A stretch of 64,000 bases of DNA from Brugia malayi (GCF_000002995.4 NW_025062285.1:248001-312000); one strand, 5' to 3'. Shown: positions 40,901-54,927, counted from the stretch's first letter. A program made the numbers and translations. Notes: a model not told the origin generated them from the letters alone.

Positions 40901-43900
40901 TGCTATCAAATTATTACTTTAAAATCAAATCTCATTGTGAATAACAATGAATGATGACAAGCAAAGCACATTAATTTTAGTGCTTTCAACTGATTAATTA
41001 AGAACGAGCATAAGATACTGATTCGGTGTAATTAATGTTTTAGGAATATTTAACTTATGTATCCATAAGATTTGAATTATTTGAAAATTCAAGACTTTGC
41101 CAGTAATAGACAAAGAGTGGCTAGAATATGATCAAGCATCATTAATTTCCTGATATATTTATAATGTTAGCCGTTATTCCTCCTTCTTCTGACACGTTCC
41201 GGTTATCCTGAATTGTACAACTGTAGATAATTCGGATTTTGTAGAGCTATCTTATGCTGTTTCAAACCATTCATTCCATTTATCATTGCATTATTTTCTT
41301 TTTTCAAAGCGTTTTAAACAGTATTCAAATCTCCCACTGTCTCTTCCATTTTAACTCATTGATATTCAGATAATCCTTTATTTATTTTTATTTCTTCTCT
41401 TTTTTTTTTTTTTTTTGCTTTCTCGACTCATTTTAATTAGTACTTAAAAGTTGAAACCTTCATCATTTCTCCATTTCTTAAATCATTCCAACCGATATTA
41501 GCACTTTCCTGATCTATTCCAATCGGTATTCGATTATTCAAATATTAACATCTTTCCCTCTCTCTTTATCTTCTTTTTTCTTTAATCACTTTAAATAGTA
41601 TTGGAAAGGAAACAAAAAAAAAAAAAAAGAAGGAAAGAATAAGCATGCAATGAGGAAAATAAAATTTTGATTAAGCAAAAATTCCCTCTCTAAATTTCTT
41701 TTTTTTTTTTCTTCTATTTTTTGTTTTTAACTAATAAAATGATTTTGAATTGAATAAGAAGCAAAATGGTAGTAGCAATTGAAATTTGCCCTTGAAGAAA
41801 AATGAAGGGAAGAAGGAGGAATGATAATAGGATAGGATGGCATGGGATGGATAGGATGGATGACAGACATTCTTTCTGGTTCTGCTATCATCATCAATCG
41901 ATCTATCTATCTATCTATCTATCTATCCTTCCGTCCGTCCGTCCGTCCGTCATCTCAAGCTATCGGTCTGTTTTGTTTTCCGTTTTCTTCATTGAACATA
42001 AAAATAAAAATGGTTATCTTTTCATTCATTCATTCATTTTAACCAAAAGGGAAACAAAAACATGAAGAATAGCACTCGTACTCTTCGCCCTTTGACAAAT
42101 GCGATTTCTTCTTGGGCGCACTTTTTCACCCTTTCATATAATTCTATATTGCACCATGAGGACATCAATGTGAATAAATCACTTATAGTATTACACACAC
42201 ACAAAAAAAAAAGCAATAAAATCAAATATTTAAATGTATTTAGCTTTTTCAGTAAATACTAAAATGCAATAACTACATTGAATTTAGTAATTAATTAATT
42301 AATAATAATAATAATAAAACAAGATTAACAGTTGAAACATTTTATATATGTATAATTAATTAATTGGAGAAATTAAAAGGCTGGTAAATATTACTTTCAT
42401 TTTATCTAATATTTGTTAGATTTTTGTTTTTCTCGAAAAAAAAATGTGTTAAAAAACATTTTTGGAAAGTAGAAATTATTTAAAAATTGAGACTGAATTT
42501 GAAATTTTGTACTTTTTCTATTTGATTACATCAATCCTTCAATTCACCATATAACGGGAAAATTCAGTAAAACAGCTGTCTTGATGTTGTTGTTGTTGTT
42601 GTCGTTGTTGTCGTTGTTGTCGTCATAAACACGGAAATTGACGAGGAAACCTTTTGAAAAGGAAGGAGACGGTAATTGAATCAAGCTAATCAGGATGCGC
42701 TGAGGTCAAAGGGTATGCAGATGGTTATGCACAAATAGAACACATACACACACATACACACACATACATATACAAACAAATGTGATTAAATGAAACTTTC
42801 TACAAAAGATCTAAAATATCAATAAAACTATACAATGAGAATTTGTGATTGCAATTGATTGCATTAAAAAACATTGCAATTCTTTATGAAATATGTGAAA
42901 AGACTGTTAAATACAAGGATTCCTGCAAATGAGCCGAGAAAAGTCAAAGAAGATGAAAGGACATTAAGTCTAATTCAATAGTAGTAGTATTGGCCTGAAT
43001 CAGAATGACCCTAGTTGTAGAACAATAAATATTAAGCTAAGTCAAGAAGGTTAGATTGTTTATTTTGATTTGCTTATTTTAATGAGTGCAAAATAAGAAA
43101 GTGGAAAAAAAGCAAAGCAAGCAATCTTCTCCCTAATATGTTTGCATAGGATTATTATACAAATATGCAAATTAATCAATTGAAATTTCACAAATTAATT
43201 CAAATATAATTTGGATAATTTGCTGAATAAAAAAGAGAAAAAATATAACATAAATAGATGACGGTTGGTGATAATAATGTGATTAATTAAGCTGTTAATT
43301 AGGCAGAATAAATCATAATGATGTTAAATGTTACTCAAATAAGGAATAATTAGAGAGCTTTATTCAATTATATTTTTATAAGAAACAAAAAAAAAAAGTT
43401 TTCAATCATTTTTCCTCGTTTTATTACTAATTTTTGATTAATCTAAAAATAAAAATCTTTGAATCAAAGTTATATTAGAAAGGAATGAACTAATTTTCTT
43501 CGAACACAATAAATCTATCAGAATTAATCATATTTTTGATCTATGATTTGTTTTTAACAAAATTTTTTAAGTACGGAAATCCCTACAAACATAGAATCTT
43601 CTTAGAACTTTATTTCTTCTTTCACTATAACAGTAAATCATTTCCGTTCTGATTCACTTCTATTCTTATCCAATATTTATTTCCGGATATCAAACCAAAA
43701 GTTTTGCACATTTTCTTCGAAATTTCCGAAAATTTCATGCATACTCATTCTTTATTGATTGCATTAAATGATAAGTGCTTTCATGATATCTTTAATTTAT
43801 TGTTTTTTTTCCCATAAATTACTAATCAATGAGAAATCAGGAAAACCGGAACGAATAGTATGGAATCATATGTATTTGTTATATACGTATCATCATCATA

Positions 43901-43975
43901 TCATCATCGAAAGAACTAGTCACATCCGCTCTTTTCATCATGAATCCTCAATTTCAAATGATGAGTTGACACATG

Positions 43976-44006
<31 letters not shown>

Positions 44007-47000
44007 CATACATACACATACACAGACAGAGACAGACGTACAGACCTATATATGAATATATTTACAAAAAGTTATGCAGAAGAATGCGAGTAGGACTGGA
44101 CTGTGTGACACGGAGGATGACAACGACGATCTCTCCGCTTTGATTCCTACAGTAATCTCCCGCTGTGATTTGTTGAAAAAAAAAGGATGGGAAGAAGAAA
44201 TTGTTTTCTCGCTGGTTCGTTCCTCTCTAATCGACGACAATTCAATGAATATTTTTGGATCATAAAAAAGACAAAAAATTATTTTAATGAAAATTGTTTC
44301 ATCGGAAAAGAAATTATATTTGATCTACTTATTAGCTAATTAATTAGTTAATTAGTTATCTATTTGTTTTAAATACCAATTTATTTGTTGATTGCTAATT
44401 GATAATCATTGTTACATTATCAATTTTTGATTGTAAAAAATTAAAAAAAGTAAAATTTATTGAAAAAAAATTTTTTTATTAAAAAAGATTTGTGTTTAGC
44501 TATTTTTTAAATTTCAAAATTAGACAAATATTCATTTGATGAATGAATTGATAATAATGTAATTAATTAAAATTGAATTTCAATTTAGTTTTTGTTTCGC
44601 TTATCTATTTTTTTCATAAATTCAAACATTCATAAGGAAAAAAAAAATCCAATTCTTTTGCAGAGAGAAAAAAATATGAGAAGAAGAGAGAGGGAAAGAG
44701 AGAGAGAGAGAGCGAGAAGCGGAAAGAAAAGCCAAAAAATGAATTTTTGCTTTTTCCTTTTTTTCTCGAATTTTACTTTTCTTTAAAATCAAAAAAAAGT
44801 GAACTTTGAAAAGTACTATGAAACGATCTCATCAAAAATAATTGTTATGAAAAGTTGTTAATATATTATAAAAAATTTTGAATATTATAGAAAATTATTG
44901 AGAACAATAATTAGCAACAGTGGTTGTAATAAGAAAGAAAAAAAAATTTAGCAATGAATCGATTCAATTTTTTAATAAAAATTACGGAATAATGGAATGA
45001 TTGAAAACTTTGAATTAATATCTTTTAAAAAATCAACAAAAACAAAATCTTTTTTAGATTGTTTAAATTTATTTTCAGTTAGACCATAGTCCTCATAAAG
45101 TCTTTTTTTTTTGTTTTGTGTGAAACAAAATTATTGTCATTAAATTTATTTAAAAATGAATTTGAAGCAATCCTTCTTCTGTTAAAATAATAAATATGCC
45201 ATATAAATTGGCCAGAAATTTAGAAGAAGTGCTTTAAAATTTTTAATTTTTTTAAGAGCACAAATTTTTTTTAGATTTTAAAGTCTTAAATGTTTTATCG
45301 AAATATACTAAATTTACCATTTCAATCAAATTAATTCTTATACGGCAATATTGATTGGTCGCATTTTTTAGGATAACTTTTTTGTTGCAAGAAAAAGGAA
45401 AGGAATTAATAATTTTGTAATAAAAATTATTTGAAAGAAATTGCTGAAAAACAAAATCTTAGATTGGAAAAAAAATTCTTTCCAAAAATAATGGAAAATT
45501 CCGTATTCATTTAGTAATATTTTCTATGCGTAATTAAAAACTTATACAATTAAAATAGGCAAATCCAGAGGAAGAAAAAGGAGAAGCAGAATCGATACAA
45601 ATCCGTATTGCATCAATTCCGTATTGCGGAAATTTATTTCGCCTTTGGAAGAAAATAAATATGATGAAAACAAAGAACCATCTGATGATGATAATGATAA
45701 AATATATGTGTATATATCCGGCTAAACGTTTTCAATGCATCATTATATACATACTACTATTATGCAAATATAACAAATCCTCAAAAAAAGAAGCGGCGGC
45801 TTTTTCAAAATAAAACCTTTTTGAGCTTATCTAATTTGCATATATTTATAACAGAAATTTGCTTCTGGAAATAAGCAAAAAAGCTCAAAACGAGAAGAAA
45901 ATTATTAAAAAAGAACCAAAAAAAAAAAATGAATGTATTTTAATGTTGAATTTTTGATCTTTAATTTTATAGTACATTGCATAGATTATTCAACTTTTAA
46001 CCACTTTCAGTAATATTTCAGCTCGGCCATTTGTACTCACAAAAAAATTAAATTTCCCTAATTTGAGAATAAAACAGTTTGAAACAGTTTGAAAATGACA
46101 ATAAATTGTTTGAAAAAATTTTGTAAATACAACAGCAAAATGCTTAATTCAATAAAAATAATAAAGTATTTCTAAATGTTAAAAAATCTCAGATTAATGA
46201 ATGAATGAGCAATTAATAAGTTACAAAAAAAAAAGTTTCATTTAAGTAAGAAAAGAAAAAATGAAAAAATTTTCTAAAATAATAAATTTTAATAATAATT
46301 CTTGTCATTGCATACATATGCATATAAATCATCGTTTGTTTAAAAATAAATTTATTAATTATTCTTTTTTTTTTTCTTTTTTTACTTCTTAACATGAAGT
46401 TTTCGAGAAAGCGGCAAATATTTTCTGTGATTTCTATAAAAAGTTAAAAACAATGGTAGCAACAAAAAAATTAAATCATTTCGAAGTACAATGTTTTATT
46501 CTATTATTATATCGATATTAGTAGCCAATAAAAATTGATGTGATTCTGGGAAATGATTCTATTCAGCAGGTGGCTTATGCTCAGGTGTATTGGTGATTGT
46601 AGTTGGGTAAGGTAATTTGAACGGTAATTCAAATAAAAGCTATTTAGAGAGGGAGAGAGGGAGAGAGAGAGAGGGAGAGAAAAGGATAATTTCAGTCGCA
46701 CTTATAAATTCTCATTATTGTTTTGTTTTGTATCTTTTATTTTTCTTTTTTTTATTTCTCTTTTTTCACATTTTTCATTTTGAACTATGAAAGAGATTAA
46801 TGTCATTTAAAAAAATGTCTTTTTCTTTTCTGAAGGATGTAACAAAATCATTTAGTAACATATTAAGCACTTATGCAAAATAAGCGTAAATTAAATTTTG
46901 TAAAATAAAATAAAGCAAAAAATGTTCCACTTTTTTCTTTTAAAAATTTTGTGAATTGAAACAGTAAAAATTTTAGTTAAATATTTTGAAAGTGTAACAA

Positions 47001-49935
47001 AAAGCATAAAAAAACAATGCAAAGTGAATGACTATAATAGTAAAATTCTTAATGTTATAATAGCAAAAAGAAATTTTTTTTTAAATAATAATTGCAATTT
47101 AAAGAAAAAAGAAAAAAATGAGAAATATTGGAAAATATAGATTTCAAATAATAAAATATTACAAAAGTAGATTTCAAATAATAAAATATTACAAAAGCTA
47201 TTAATTTTGTGTTAATTGTATTTTAGTCATTATTCACAATTAATTTGTTATAGATTAATTTAAGTAAAAGTGAATTAAATGGTGCAAAATGATGCAAGAA
47301 ATGATGCAAAATAAACATTCATTTCAAGTAATTCCATTTTTTTTAATAGCAAAAAAGAAAAGAAAGAAATAAAAAGTTGAAATTTAAATTTGTTGAATTA
47401 AGTAAGTAATATATGAAAATAGTTTTCGTCCTCCAACAAATCCGATTGTGCATACATATTTTAATCGTATATTACTGCAGTGATGTTGAATGATAAAAGA
47501 TACGGTAGAACTTACTCCAAAACTTTAAAGTAAGTTATAATCAATGTATGAATAACTTTTAGCTTTTTTTTCTTTTTTTTAAATTTTGTAAAGTTATTGT
47601 TTATTATTGCCTTCACTAATCAATAAAATTGCATTTTAGCATATTATAACAGTTTCAACTAAATAATTTTAAAAAAAAAAATCTTTTTTTTAAAAAATAT
47701 GAATAATTTGTATTAAATGATTTTTTAACAAAATACTAATTTACATAATACACAAATTTATTGCATATTTTTCCTTTTTTTTCGACAAAGTATTTTCGAG
47801 GATTGTAATAAGCAGTAATAGCGAACAATTGGAAAATCCAAAACGGATTACTGATATGAAAATTTGTTCATTCATGCATATTTCCTATCGGACATAGATG
47901 ATAGCGGATGGATGAAAGAAGAGCTTGTTGAAAATTTAGATGAAGTGGGAAGTGAAGTGATTGGGTAAGTAAGTGGGTATCATTATAATAAGCTAAACAT
48001 GAAGAAGGACTCGTCGCACGGGTAAAAACCAATTGAGAGGTAAGACTTTTGGTGACAAATGGTACTACGAGATAGAGAAGTGCAATGAAGCGATAAAAGA
48101 TGAAAGAGTGGATGAATGAGTGAATGAGTAAATGAATGAATGGATGAATGAATGAATGAATGAATGAATGAATGAATGAATGAATGAATGAATGAATGAA
48201 TGAATGAATGAATGAATGAATGAGTGAATGGATGGAAGAGTAAAGTTGAGTATAGCAATTGTAACCACTTCTAGTAATCTGATTAAGTTAAGTGTGTTGA
48301 CAAATAAAACTACCGAAATAGGATTGAATGTATGAACGAACAAAGTAAAATACAAATTTCACCACCGGAAGAAGATTTAATTTTCTTGTTATTTCCGTAT
48401 CAAAGTACCGGAAATAATGGAAGCCGCAATTGATAGCAAATTTAAAAAAAAAAAAAAAAACTTTTGATAAAAAGTTAGAATAAACTTAAAACTAAAAAAA
48501 GAAAGAGGTGAAATGATTAGTAATTTATTTCAAAATTATTAATATGAAAAGATCAATTCTTGAAATTATATTAAAAAATATTTAAGTTTATTATTTCTTA
48601 TTTAATTTTCAACATATACCTAAAAGTTCAATAGTTGATATATTAGTAGATTTGAACTTCGTCACATTTCCGTAATCCAATTTTCTTTGCTATCTTTACT
48701 ATTACCACGATATTAATAAATAAATATATATATTTATTTATTTACTTGTTTATTTATTTATTAGATATTGAAGAGAAAAAAAAAACATTGAAATTTTCAT
48801 TTTGTACTTTAATTTAAATGAATTGGCACTTTTTTAATTGTTATTTCATGCTAAAATCTGATGCTTTTTCTTTTTCTTTTTTCATTCTCTTTTAAAACTT
48901 ATATTTACTAATTTTCAAATAATACAAAAAAAGAAAAAAAAATTTTTAAAACTAAGAAAAGCTTACCAGGATTAGCAAGATAATCATGCTTGCAAACGAA
49001 TCGATTCCCATTCAATATATATAGCTGTAATTATATTGCGAATAATTATAATTAAATGTTTTAAAAAGTTGAAATAAAAAAGGAATGGAAAAATAAATAT
49101 TTTATATATTTGTATATACATTTTAAAATTTTAAAAAGAAATGGATAGGAAAATTTTGAGAATATAATGGCAAGTTTAAGCTTGCTTTAACATGTCCCGC
49201 GGGGAATAAGAGAGTTCCAAACATATATCAATACTACTACTACTACTCTAGTCTCGATGACGTCTGTCCATCTATGTTACTTGCAGCCAAACATCTTTCA
49301 CATTTAAATATCAAACATCAAAAATAAGACATCCTTGAAAATATCACATGAAATATGTTTGTTATAGCACATGCAATAATCAAATTTTAATTTTTTAAAC
49401 AAAAGAAAAAAGAACAATTTTAACATTAAAAAGTTTGAACAAATTACTATACTTTTTAATAAAGATGATTAATTTAAATTCAAAAAATCTTAAATTTTGA
49501 AAATTATAATAAGCAAAATTAGGAATAATGCAATAAATAATTGAATGATAGAAATTTCTCTCATATAAAATTTCAAATTTGATTGTTTTGTTTTTTTTTC
49601 AATTAAAATCAAAAAATTTCAGTCAATGAAAAAGATTATGTAATTTACCTGTTCACCGGTGTCTAATTTTTTCTGACATACCGTACACTGGAAGCACTGT
49701 ACATGGAAAATCTTATCACGAGCTCTCCTCACCAGATCATTTCGATCTAAGCCCATATTGCACCCGGCGCAACGTGTACCATACCTTCTGCACTATTCAA
49801 AATCACTGCTAGCATATTCAAATTGATTGATATTTCCTTATCATTCCCATATATAAATCATATTCTATTCAAGATAATTGATTTATTTTAGATTATTATC
49901 AGTAGCATTGATAATAATCATTAAATGAACAGTTT

Positions 49936-49968
<33 letters not shown>

Positions 49969-52202
49969 CTTAATTTGAAGTTTTGATTATATTAATGCAT
50001 CGGAATAATATAATAGCTATTAAAGTTCGTAAAATATTCAAGAATTTCAAATCTATCACAGAAAAAATCCATTCCAAAATTCGATTAAAAGAATTGATCG
50101 AAATAAATTCAAATATAACACATTTCAATAATTAATTTATTTCAAAAAATTTTTCTTTTTTTTTGATCAATTCTTTTACAAATTCTTTTTGTAAGAAATA
50201 ATTTTGGAAAATATATTATTATTAATATATTGCTAATTATTGTTATTATTATTACTAATTATTATTATGATTATTGTGATTTGAACTATGGAAATATTCA
50301 AAAATATAATAGTTTTTGATATATTCAAAATGATTACTGAAACAAAATATTTAAGCAGTAAACAAAAAAAAAAAGGAAAGAAAGAAAGATGATCAAAAAT
50401 ATTTAAGTGAAAAATGAAACAGAAATTTTTTTAAAATATATTTATTTCTGATTTGTATTGCAAATTAGAAATAGAATACTTATTTTTGGTAGGTTTAAAA
50501 TTAGAACAAAAAAAAGAAGTGAAATTGATTTGAACTATAGAAATACTCACAAAAATATAATAGTAAATATTTAAAATATGGCTAGAAAAGGAACTTTTGA
50601 GAGATATTTGTGGAATAAAATTAAAAAAGCCAATAAGAGAAATGATAAATAAGTGGAAGAGACTGAAAAGTACTGCAATAGATTGGGAAAAGGAAAAAAA
50701 AATGTGAAATAAGAGAAGCGGGGAGAAAAAAAGGATGGGTATGGGTAGGGTAGGAGGGAGGAAAAAAAAATGGGAGGAACTGAGGAGGAAGAAGAAAGGG
50801 GAATGGAATTAAAGAGAGGGAGGGGGAAGATGAATAAATGGGATTATTTGAAATTTGGAAAAAAATTTTGGAACGGATATTAACTAAACTCCCTTCTCTT
50901 GTCTCTTCCTTTCCTCTAAACCCCGCTGTCCCCGCTTCTTCTGTCCCTTTTCCAACCACCGTTACTACTATTAATCTTAGCTAAGCTTTAAGCACTTCCT
51001 TTACTACATTTTTTGATAAATTTACTCAAATACCTTTTCCTTTCTCCTTATTCTCTCTCTCTCTCTCTCTCTCTCTCCCTTTTTCTTTTCATTTTTCTTT
51101 CCTTTAAATTCAATTTTATCATTTAAATACAGCACACAATAAATAATATATGATGGATTGATTGACAAAAATATAACTGACTGACATTTTTAATCATTTT
51201 TTCAACTATTGAAAAAAAAAAAAAAACGAAAAAGAAGAAAATTTGAAATGATTTAAAACTTATAAAATTTTATATGAAATTCAATCTAAAGCTGATATAT
51301 GCAGTTTTTTTATCCTTTTTTTTTTAAAAAAAAAGATTTTATTTTACTGCTATTTACTTCTTTAAAATTAAAAAAAAAAAAACGGAATATTTGCTTTTTT
51401 TTCTTCTGAATTTTCATATTCTAATAGTATTTAAATAACACATAATTCCTTCCTTTTTTCTTCTATTTAACAAATTAATTTAAAAACTCTTTCAGTGATA
51501 TCATAAAATACACCCACTTCACACATATATTTACGTCATTATTTTAATAGTGTAAACGACTTGGAGCAAATTGTCATCAAAATATGATTACTTAATTTAC
51601 GAACATATATTTTTTGTTACTACTACTACTAATATTGGTGGCAGTAGCAGTAGTAGTATTAATTATTACTGCTATTAGACCTTAATTGTAAAAATTTTTT
51701 AAAAGTTTAATTTGTATTAAATTTAAACAACAACAAAAAAAGAAAATTTAATAAATATTAAACAAAATAAAACTTAAGCTAATATCAATTCAATTACCTT
51801 TGGCAATTTGAGTATAATGTAACATTGAAATAATTTAATAATAATACAAATATTTTCACAAAAGCCTTTTCTTAGTATATTTATACTTGCAAAATTTGTA
51901 AAATCAAACAAAATGCGATAAAAGATTAGAACTGCTAAAGACAACAATTAAGTGACTGCATAGAAACAAATTAATTAACAACACAACACTATTATTATCC
52001 ATTTATTAAACAAATGATTCGTTTATTCCTACCTTGCAAAGTCTTTCCGGCATAATATTAAACCATTCCGGGTAAAGCAAGTTTCACTCAGCAGTTCTTT
52101 GCAATCTGCGCACTGAATGCAGTTTGCATGCCAAGCTTTCTCGAGGACATGGAAGACATAACGATCCAATATTGCATTATTACAACCAGCGCAAATTGCC
52201 AT
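34920..52202 (-). CDS. lin-11: LIM-homeodomain transcription factor LIN-11 (Lhx1/5 class), 10 exons
   Basis: Nuclear transcription factor for neuronal and vulval/uterine cell fates in C. elegans. Exons in coding order: 52202-52033, 49787-49649, 49024-48967, 40849-40769, 40571-40444, 40195-40094, 37599-37464, 36652-36491, 36232-36165, 34991-34920 (stop TGA). They join to 371 residues. LIM1 (about 4-56) starts MAICAGC, like vertebrate LHX1 MVHCAGC, which decides the start. LIM2 (about 61-117) has the zinc pairs CAGC, CFQC and CTVC and the class motif [11 protein letters not shown]. An acidic Ser/Asp linker follows (about 124-150). The homeodomain (about 180-239) reads [32 protein letters not shown] and [12 protein letters not shown], with recognition-helix Q50/N51. 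[10 protein letters not shown] after it fits LIN-11. The tail is Pro/Gly-rich and ends VVPGW. Introns are long (intron 3 is 8.1 kb) and packed with microsatellites. An alternative upstream exon is possible (see 54928-55010). Confidence 0.95.
35442..35502. repeat. (TTCA)n microsatellite in a lin-11 intron
   Basis: About 15 tandem tetranucleotides in the last intron of lin-11. Responsible for Ser-Phe-Ile-His open frames. Confidence 0.95.
37325..37350. repeat. 26-bp perfect palindrome
   Basis: CAAGCTCAAATTT followed at once by its exact reverse complement, with no spacer, inside lin-11 intron 7. Confidence 0.95.
38103..38230. repeat. 32-bp minisatellite, four copies
   Basis: Unit GTATCTGCCACTACCCTCAA plus 12 more bases, copies at 38103, 38135, 38167 and 38199, with a partial fifth. 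Lies in lin-11 intron 6. Copies are nearly identical. Confidence 0.93.
38806..38875. repeat. 10-bp tandem repeat GGTTAGCTAG / GGTTAGCCAG
   Basis: About seven units with regular alternation of CTAG and CCAG and some GGTTGGCCAG variants, giving a 20-bp higher-order period. Next to a short TG run at 38781-38797. Confidence 0.9.
41896..41952. repeat. (ATCT)n followed by (CCGT)n
   Basis: Compound tetranucleotide repeat in lin-11 intron 3. Confidence 0.9.
42582..42625. repeat. (GTT)n / (GTC) trinucleotide repeat
   Basis: GTT repeat broken by regular GTC units, in lin-11 intron 3. Confidence 0.88.
43978..44040. repeat. CA/TA and CAGA compound microsatellite
   Basis: ACAC run, then ATAT, then CATA and CAGA units, in lin-11 intron 3. 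Confidence 0.85.
47138..47197. repeat. 30-bp direct duplication
   Basis: Two adjacent copies of a unit beginning TAGATTTCAAATAATAAAAT, in lin-11 intron 3. Confidence 0.9.
48109..48236. repeat. (ATGA)n microsatellite
   Basis: About 30 tetranucleotides with a few G and A variants at both ends, in lin-11 intron 3. The antisense Ser-Phe-Ile-His open frames here are not genes. Confidence 0.95.
50640..50830. repeat. Polypurine tract with G-quadruplex motif
   Basis: The plus strand is almost all purine for about 190 bp. At 50737-50758 it carries four G-triplets with short loops. It lies in lin-11 intron 1. The 112-codon antisense open frame is low-complexity and not a gene. Confidence 0.8.
51052..51077. 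repeat. (CT)n microsatellite
   Basis: Short run of CT dinucleotides in lin-11 intron 1. Confidence 0.9.
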
Positions 52203-54927
52203 CACAATAACTTTCCTGTTTCCGCCCACACAAATATAATAACCTGATACCAAATGGAAGATATGGATATCTTGTTAATGCATTCAAATTTCAGGATTTA
52301 CTTCTTCTTCTCTTCCTTTCTTTTTAATCCCGTTTTTTTCTCTTTCCCCTTTCTTTCTTTCTTTCCTCTTGTTTTTCCTTTTCCTTTTAATTCTTTTTGT
52401 TTTTTTTAATCGAGAGAAAAAAAATTTTTTTTTTCAAAAATTCCCGAAATATTCTCCGGAATAAAAAAAAAAATTATTTCTTCTTCAGGAAATCAATAAG
52501 TAGAAAATACAGCAATAAAATATCATTCCAGAACTGAATTCAGAACGAAATATTTATGAAGGAATGGATAGTTTTGTTAAAAAAAATAGATAAGTCTCGT
52601 TAGTACATCATTATCACTACCATCAAGATGAGCAACAGCAAGATGGCGTTGACAGGATGGGACATCCCTTCGTTGTCATCAATGTTGATGGGTTGGCTTT
52701 TAGGGGATTGGTCGATGGGTCGGTCGGTCGGTCGATCGGTCGGTCGGTCGGTCCTTCGGTTGGTTGGTAGTTCGTTGGTTGGTTGGTTGATTGGTTGGTT
52801 GATTGGTTACTGCTACTGCTGCTGCTACTGATGCAGGAATACTGCTGGCACGGATAGCTCTGGGAGGAAAAAGAGGGCCGGACAGATGAGACAAGGGGAC
52901 ATTCAATCTGCAGTGCGACACCTCCTCCACCACCACTCACGTGACGGGCAAGCCTGTCCCCTCCTCTCCTCCCCCTCTTTCCTCCTCTCGACAACACTAC
53001 TGAATGAATATATGGATGCTTGATATGGTACGGTAACTAATTCAGAACACTCATGTATATAAAATACACACATACACACACACATGCACAGACGGGTAGA
53101 CAGACAGACGTGTGCTTACTTACACGACACAAAGTAAAGTAGTTGTGGGTTGGAATGGATTGCGCATAACGAAGGGATTGATTAATTTTATATTATTTCA
53201 AGAATTTTCAGCTTGGTGTAGCTCAGAGTGAGCAGTAGTGAGGTGATAAGAAGGGAGGACAGTGATTTGAATTGCAAGTTGTGTGACAAGGGTAGTAGTG
53301 ATGTAAACGGTGATGTATCTTAAGGAATTTCTGTTTAAAAAAAGGAACATATCCACAAGTTTGTAAAGTTTACTTATTTATTATAGAAATAGGAAAGTTT
53401 AAGCAACAAGAAAATTTATGGCTACATAATCACATTAATAAAATAAACATTAGTAAAATAAGTATATATTTTCACTTAATTTCTAGTGCACGCAAATTTA
53501 TTTTTCTACTTCTTCTTCTATTCAATATCAGAAATGAATTGATATTATTTAATTGAATTACGTAAATTCATATTGAATATATTTCATGTAAATGTTGAAT
53601 GTCTCTATAACGTAAACAATTATTTAGATAAACACATTTAAATATTTTTAAATTATACCTTACGGAAATTCTTAAGGAAAAAAGAAATGTGAGAGACACC
53701 TCAAATGAGAAATTACGATTCAATTAGTCATGGCTTTTATTTCGTTTTGATCCCACGTAAATTACATTACGTTGATAACACTTGATAATACGAATTACAA
53801 AAAATTCGATTTAAAAAAATGAAGAAATATTGTGACTGTATCTTAAATGAACTCTTTTGGAAGTGTTCTTGGTTTATTGATTAAAAAACGCATAAAAAAT
53901 CTTCGAAGGATAAGTGAGTTTATATTACAGTGTTATCTTCGAATAGTATTAATCATTTCAATTGCTAATTTTAACTTTATAATTTAGAAATTACGATAAG
54001 ACTAGACTTAAACATCTTAAATCTGCTCTTGACAGATAAGAGATTAAAACCTTTATAGCAGTAAAACTAATTTCTAATCTATATTTTTCTAGAACCATGA
54101 TAATATGACGTGCACGATATTCTTTGCATTCAATATAAGTGAATGTATTATCCCAGTTATCTCAAGTAAAACTTGAATTTTTTTTATTTATATCATGAAA
54201 AGGATAAGAATGATATCACAGCGAATAAAAGACAAACAATTATTCCTTTTGAACATAGCCAACAGCGATGAAAATTGTACGAGTGTTGTGAAATTATCAC
54301 GCAAGTAAATCTTCATTGATATTCAAATTATGCACCTTTCACTAAAATACCACCCAGTAGCTGACATCATCCAAATTTAAGGCTCAAGAAAAATCATAAT
54401 TCGCTGCTAAAATCTTTGAAATCTGGAGCTTGCTCATAAACTTAATTCTGGGATCATGGTAATAGTAAGCAGGAAGTGTTGATAACTAAAAGAAGAATAG
54501 CTGATGAGAAAAGAAGTCAGTCGAGACAATTCCGAGATGAGATTTTCTTAGAAATTGAAGTAGTGGAAATGATTTAATCCTTTGAATTTTCATTTGCTAA
54601 ATGCTCCTAAAACTCTCTGTTTTAAGACTGCAAACAATTAATGCTATTTAGTAGTAAAACAATGCAAATTTTAATAATCAATCACAATGCATATGCAGAA
54701 GAATACTCTGATTTAGCCAGGTAAAACTATTCCTTCACAAATATTTTCTACATTTTATTGAGAAAATTTATCGAAAACTTTTTTTTTTTTTTACATCTTC
54801 ATAGATGTACCAGAATCCTGCTAACACTTTAAGGATAATTTCAATCAGGAAACTTCTTCAGTTTCCATAAATATCTAAAAATCATTGGAAAAAATGAAAG
54901 CAAAAAGAAAGAAGTGAAAGTCAGTAC
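52203..54927. other. 5' region of lin-11
   Basis: Includes a GC-richer stretch at 52620-53160 with the GGTC repeat and a CACA run, then AT-rich DNA. Possibly promoter and 5' UTR of lin-11. A possible acceptor (GGTATCAG, ending at 52246 on the minus strand) precedes the LIM1 exon by 43 bases. Confidence 0.5.
52705..52808. repeat. (GGTC)n / (GGTT)n microsatellite upstream of lin-11
   Basis: Tetranucleotide repeat that shifts from GGTC to GGTT/GATT, 0.5 kb upstream of the first LIM exon. Open frames on both strands (Gly-Arg-Ser-Val and Asn-Gln-Pro-Thr) are products of the repeat. Confidence 0.92.

Noticed and set aside
47983..48355. 91- and 96-codon minus-strand open frames with Ser-Phe-Ile-His repeats
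   Set aside because: Products of the ATGA microsatellite in lin-11 intron 3.
50621..50959. 112-codon minus-strand open frame
   Set aside because: Low-complexity translation of a polypurine tract inside lin-11 intron 1.
52623..52997. 124-codon minus-strand open frame with Asn-Gln-Pro-Thr repeats
   Set aside because: Made by the GGTC/GGTT tetranucleotide repeat; no start context or splice support.
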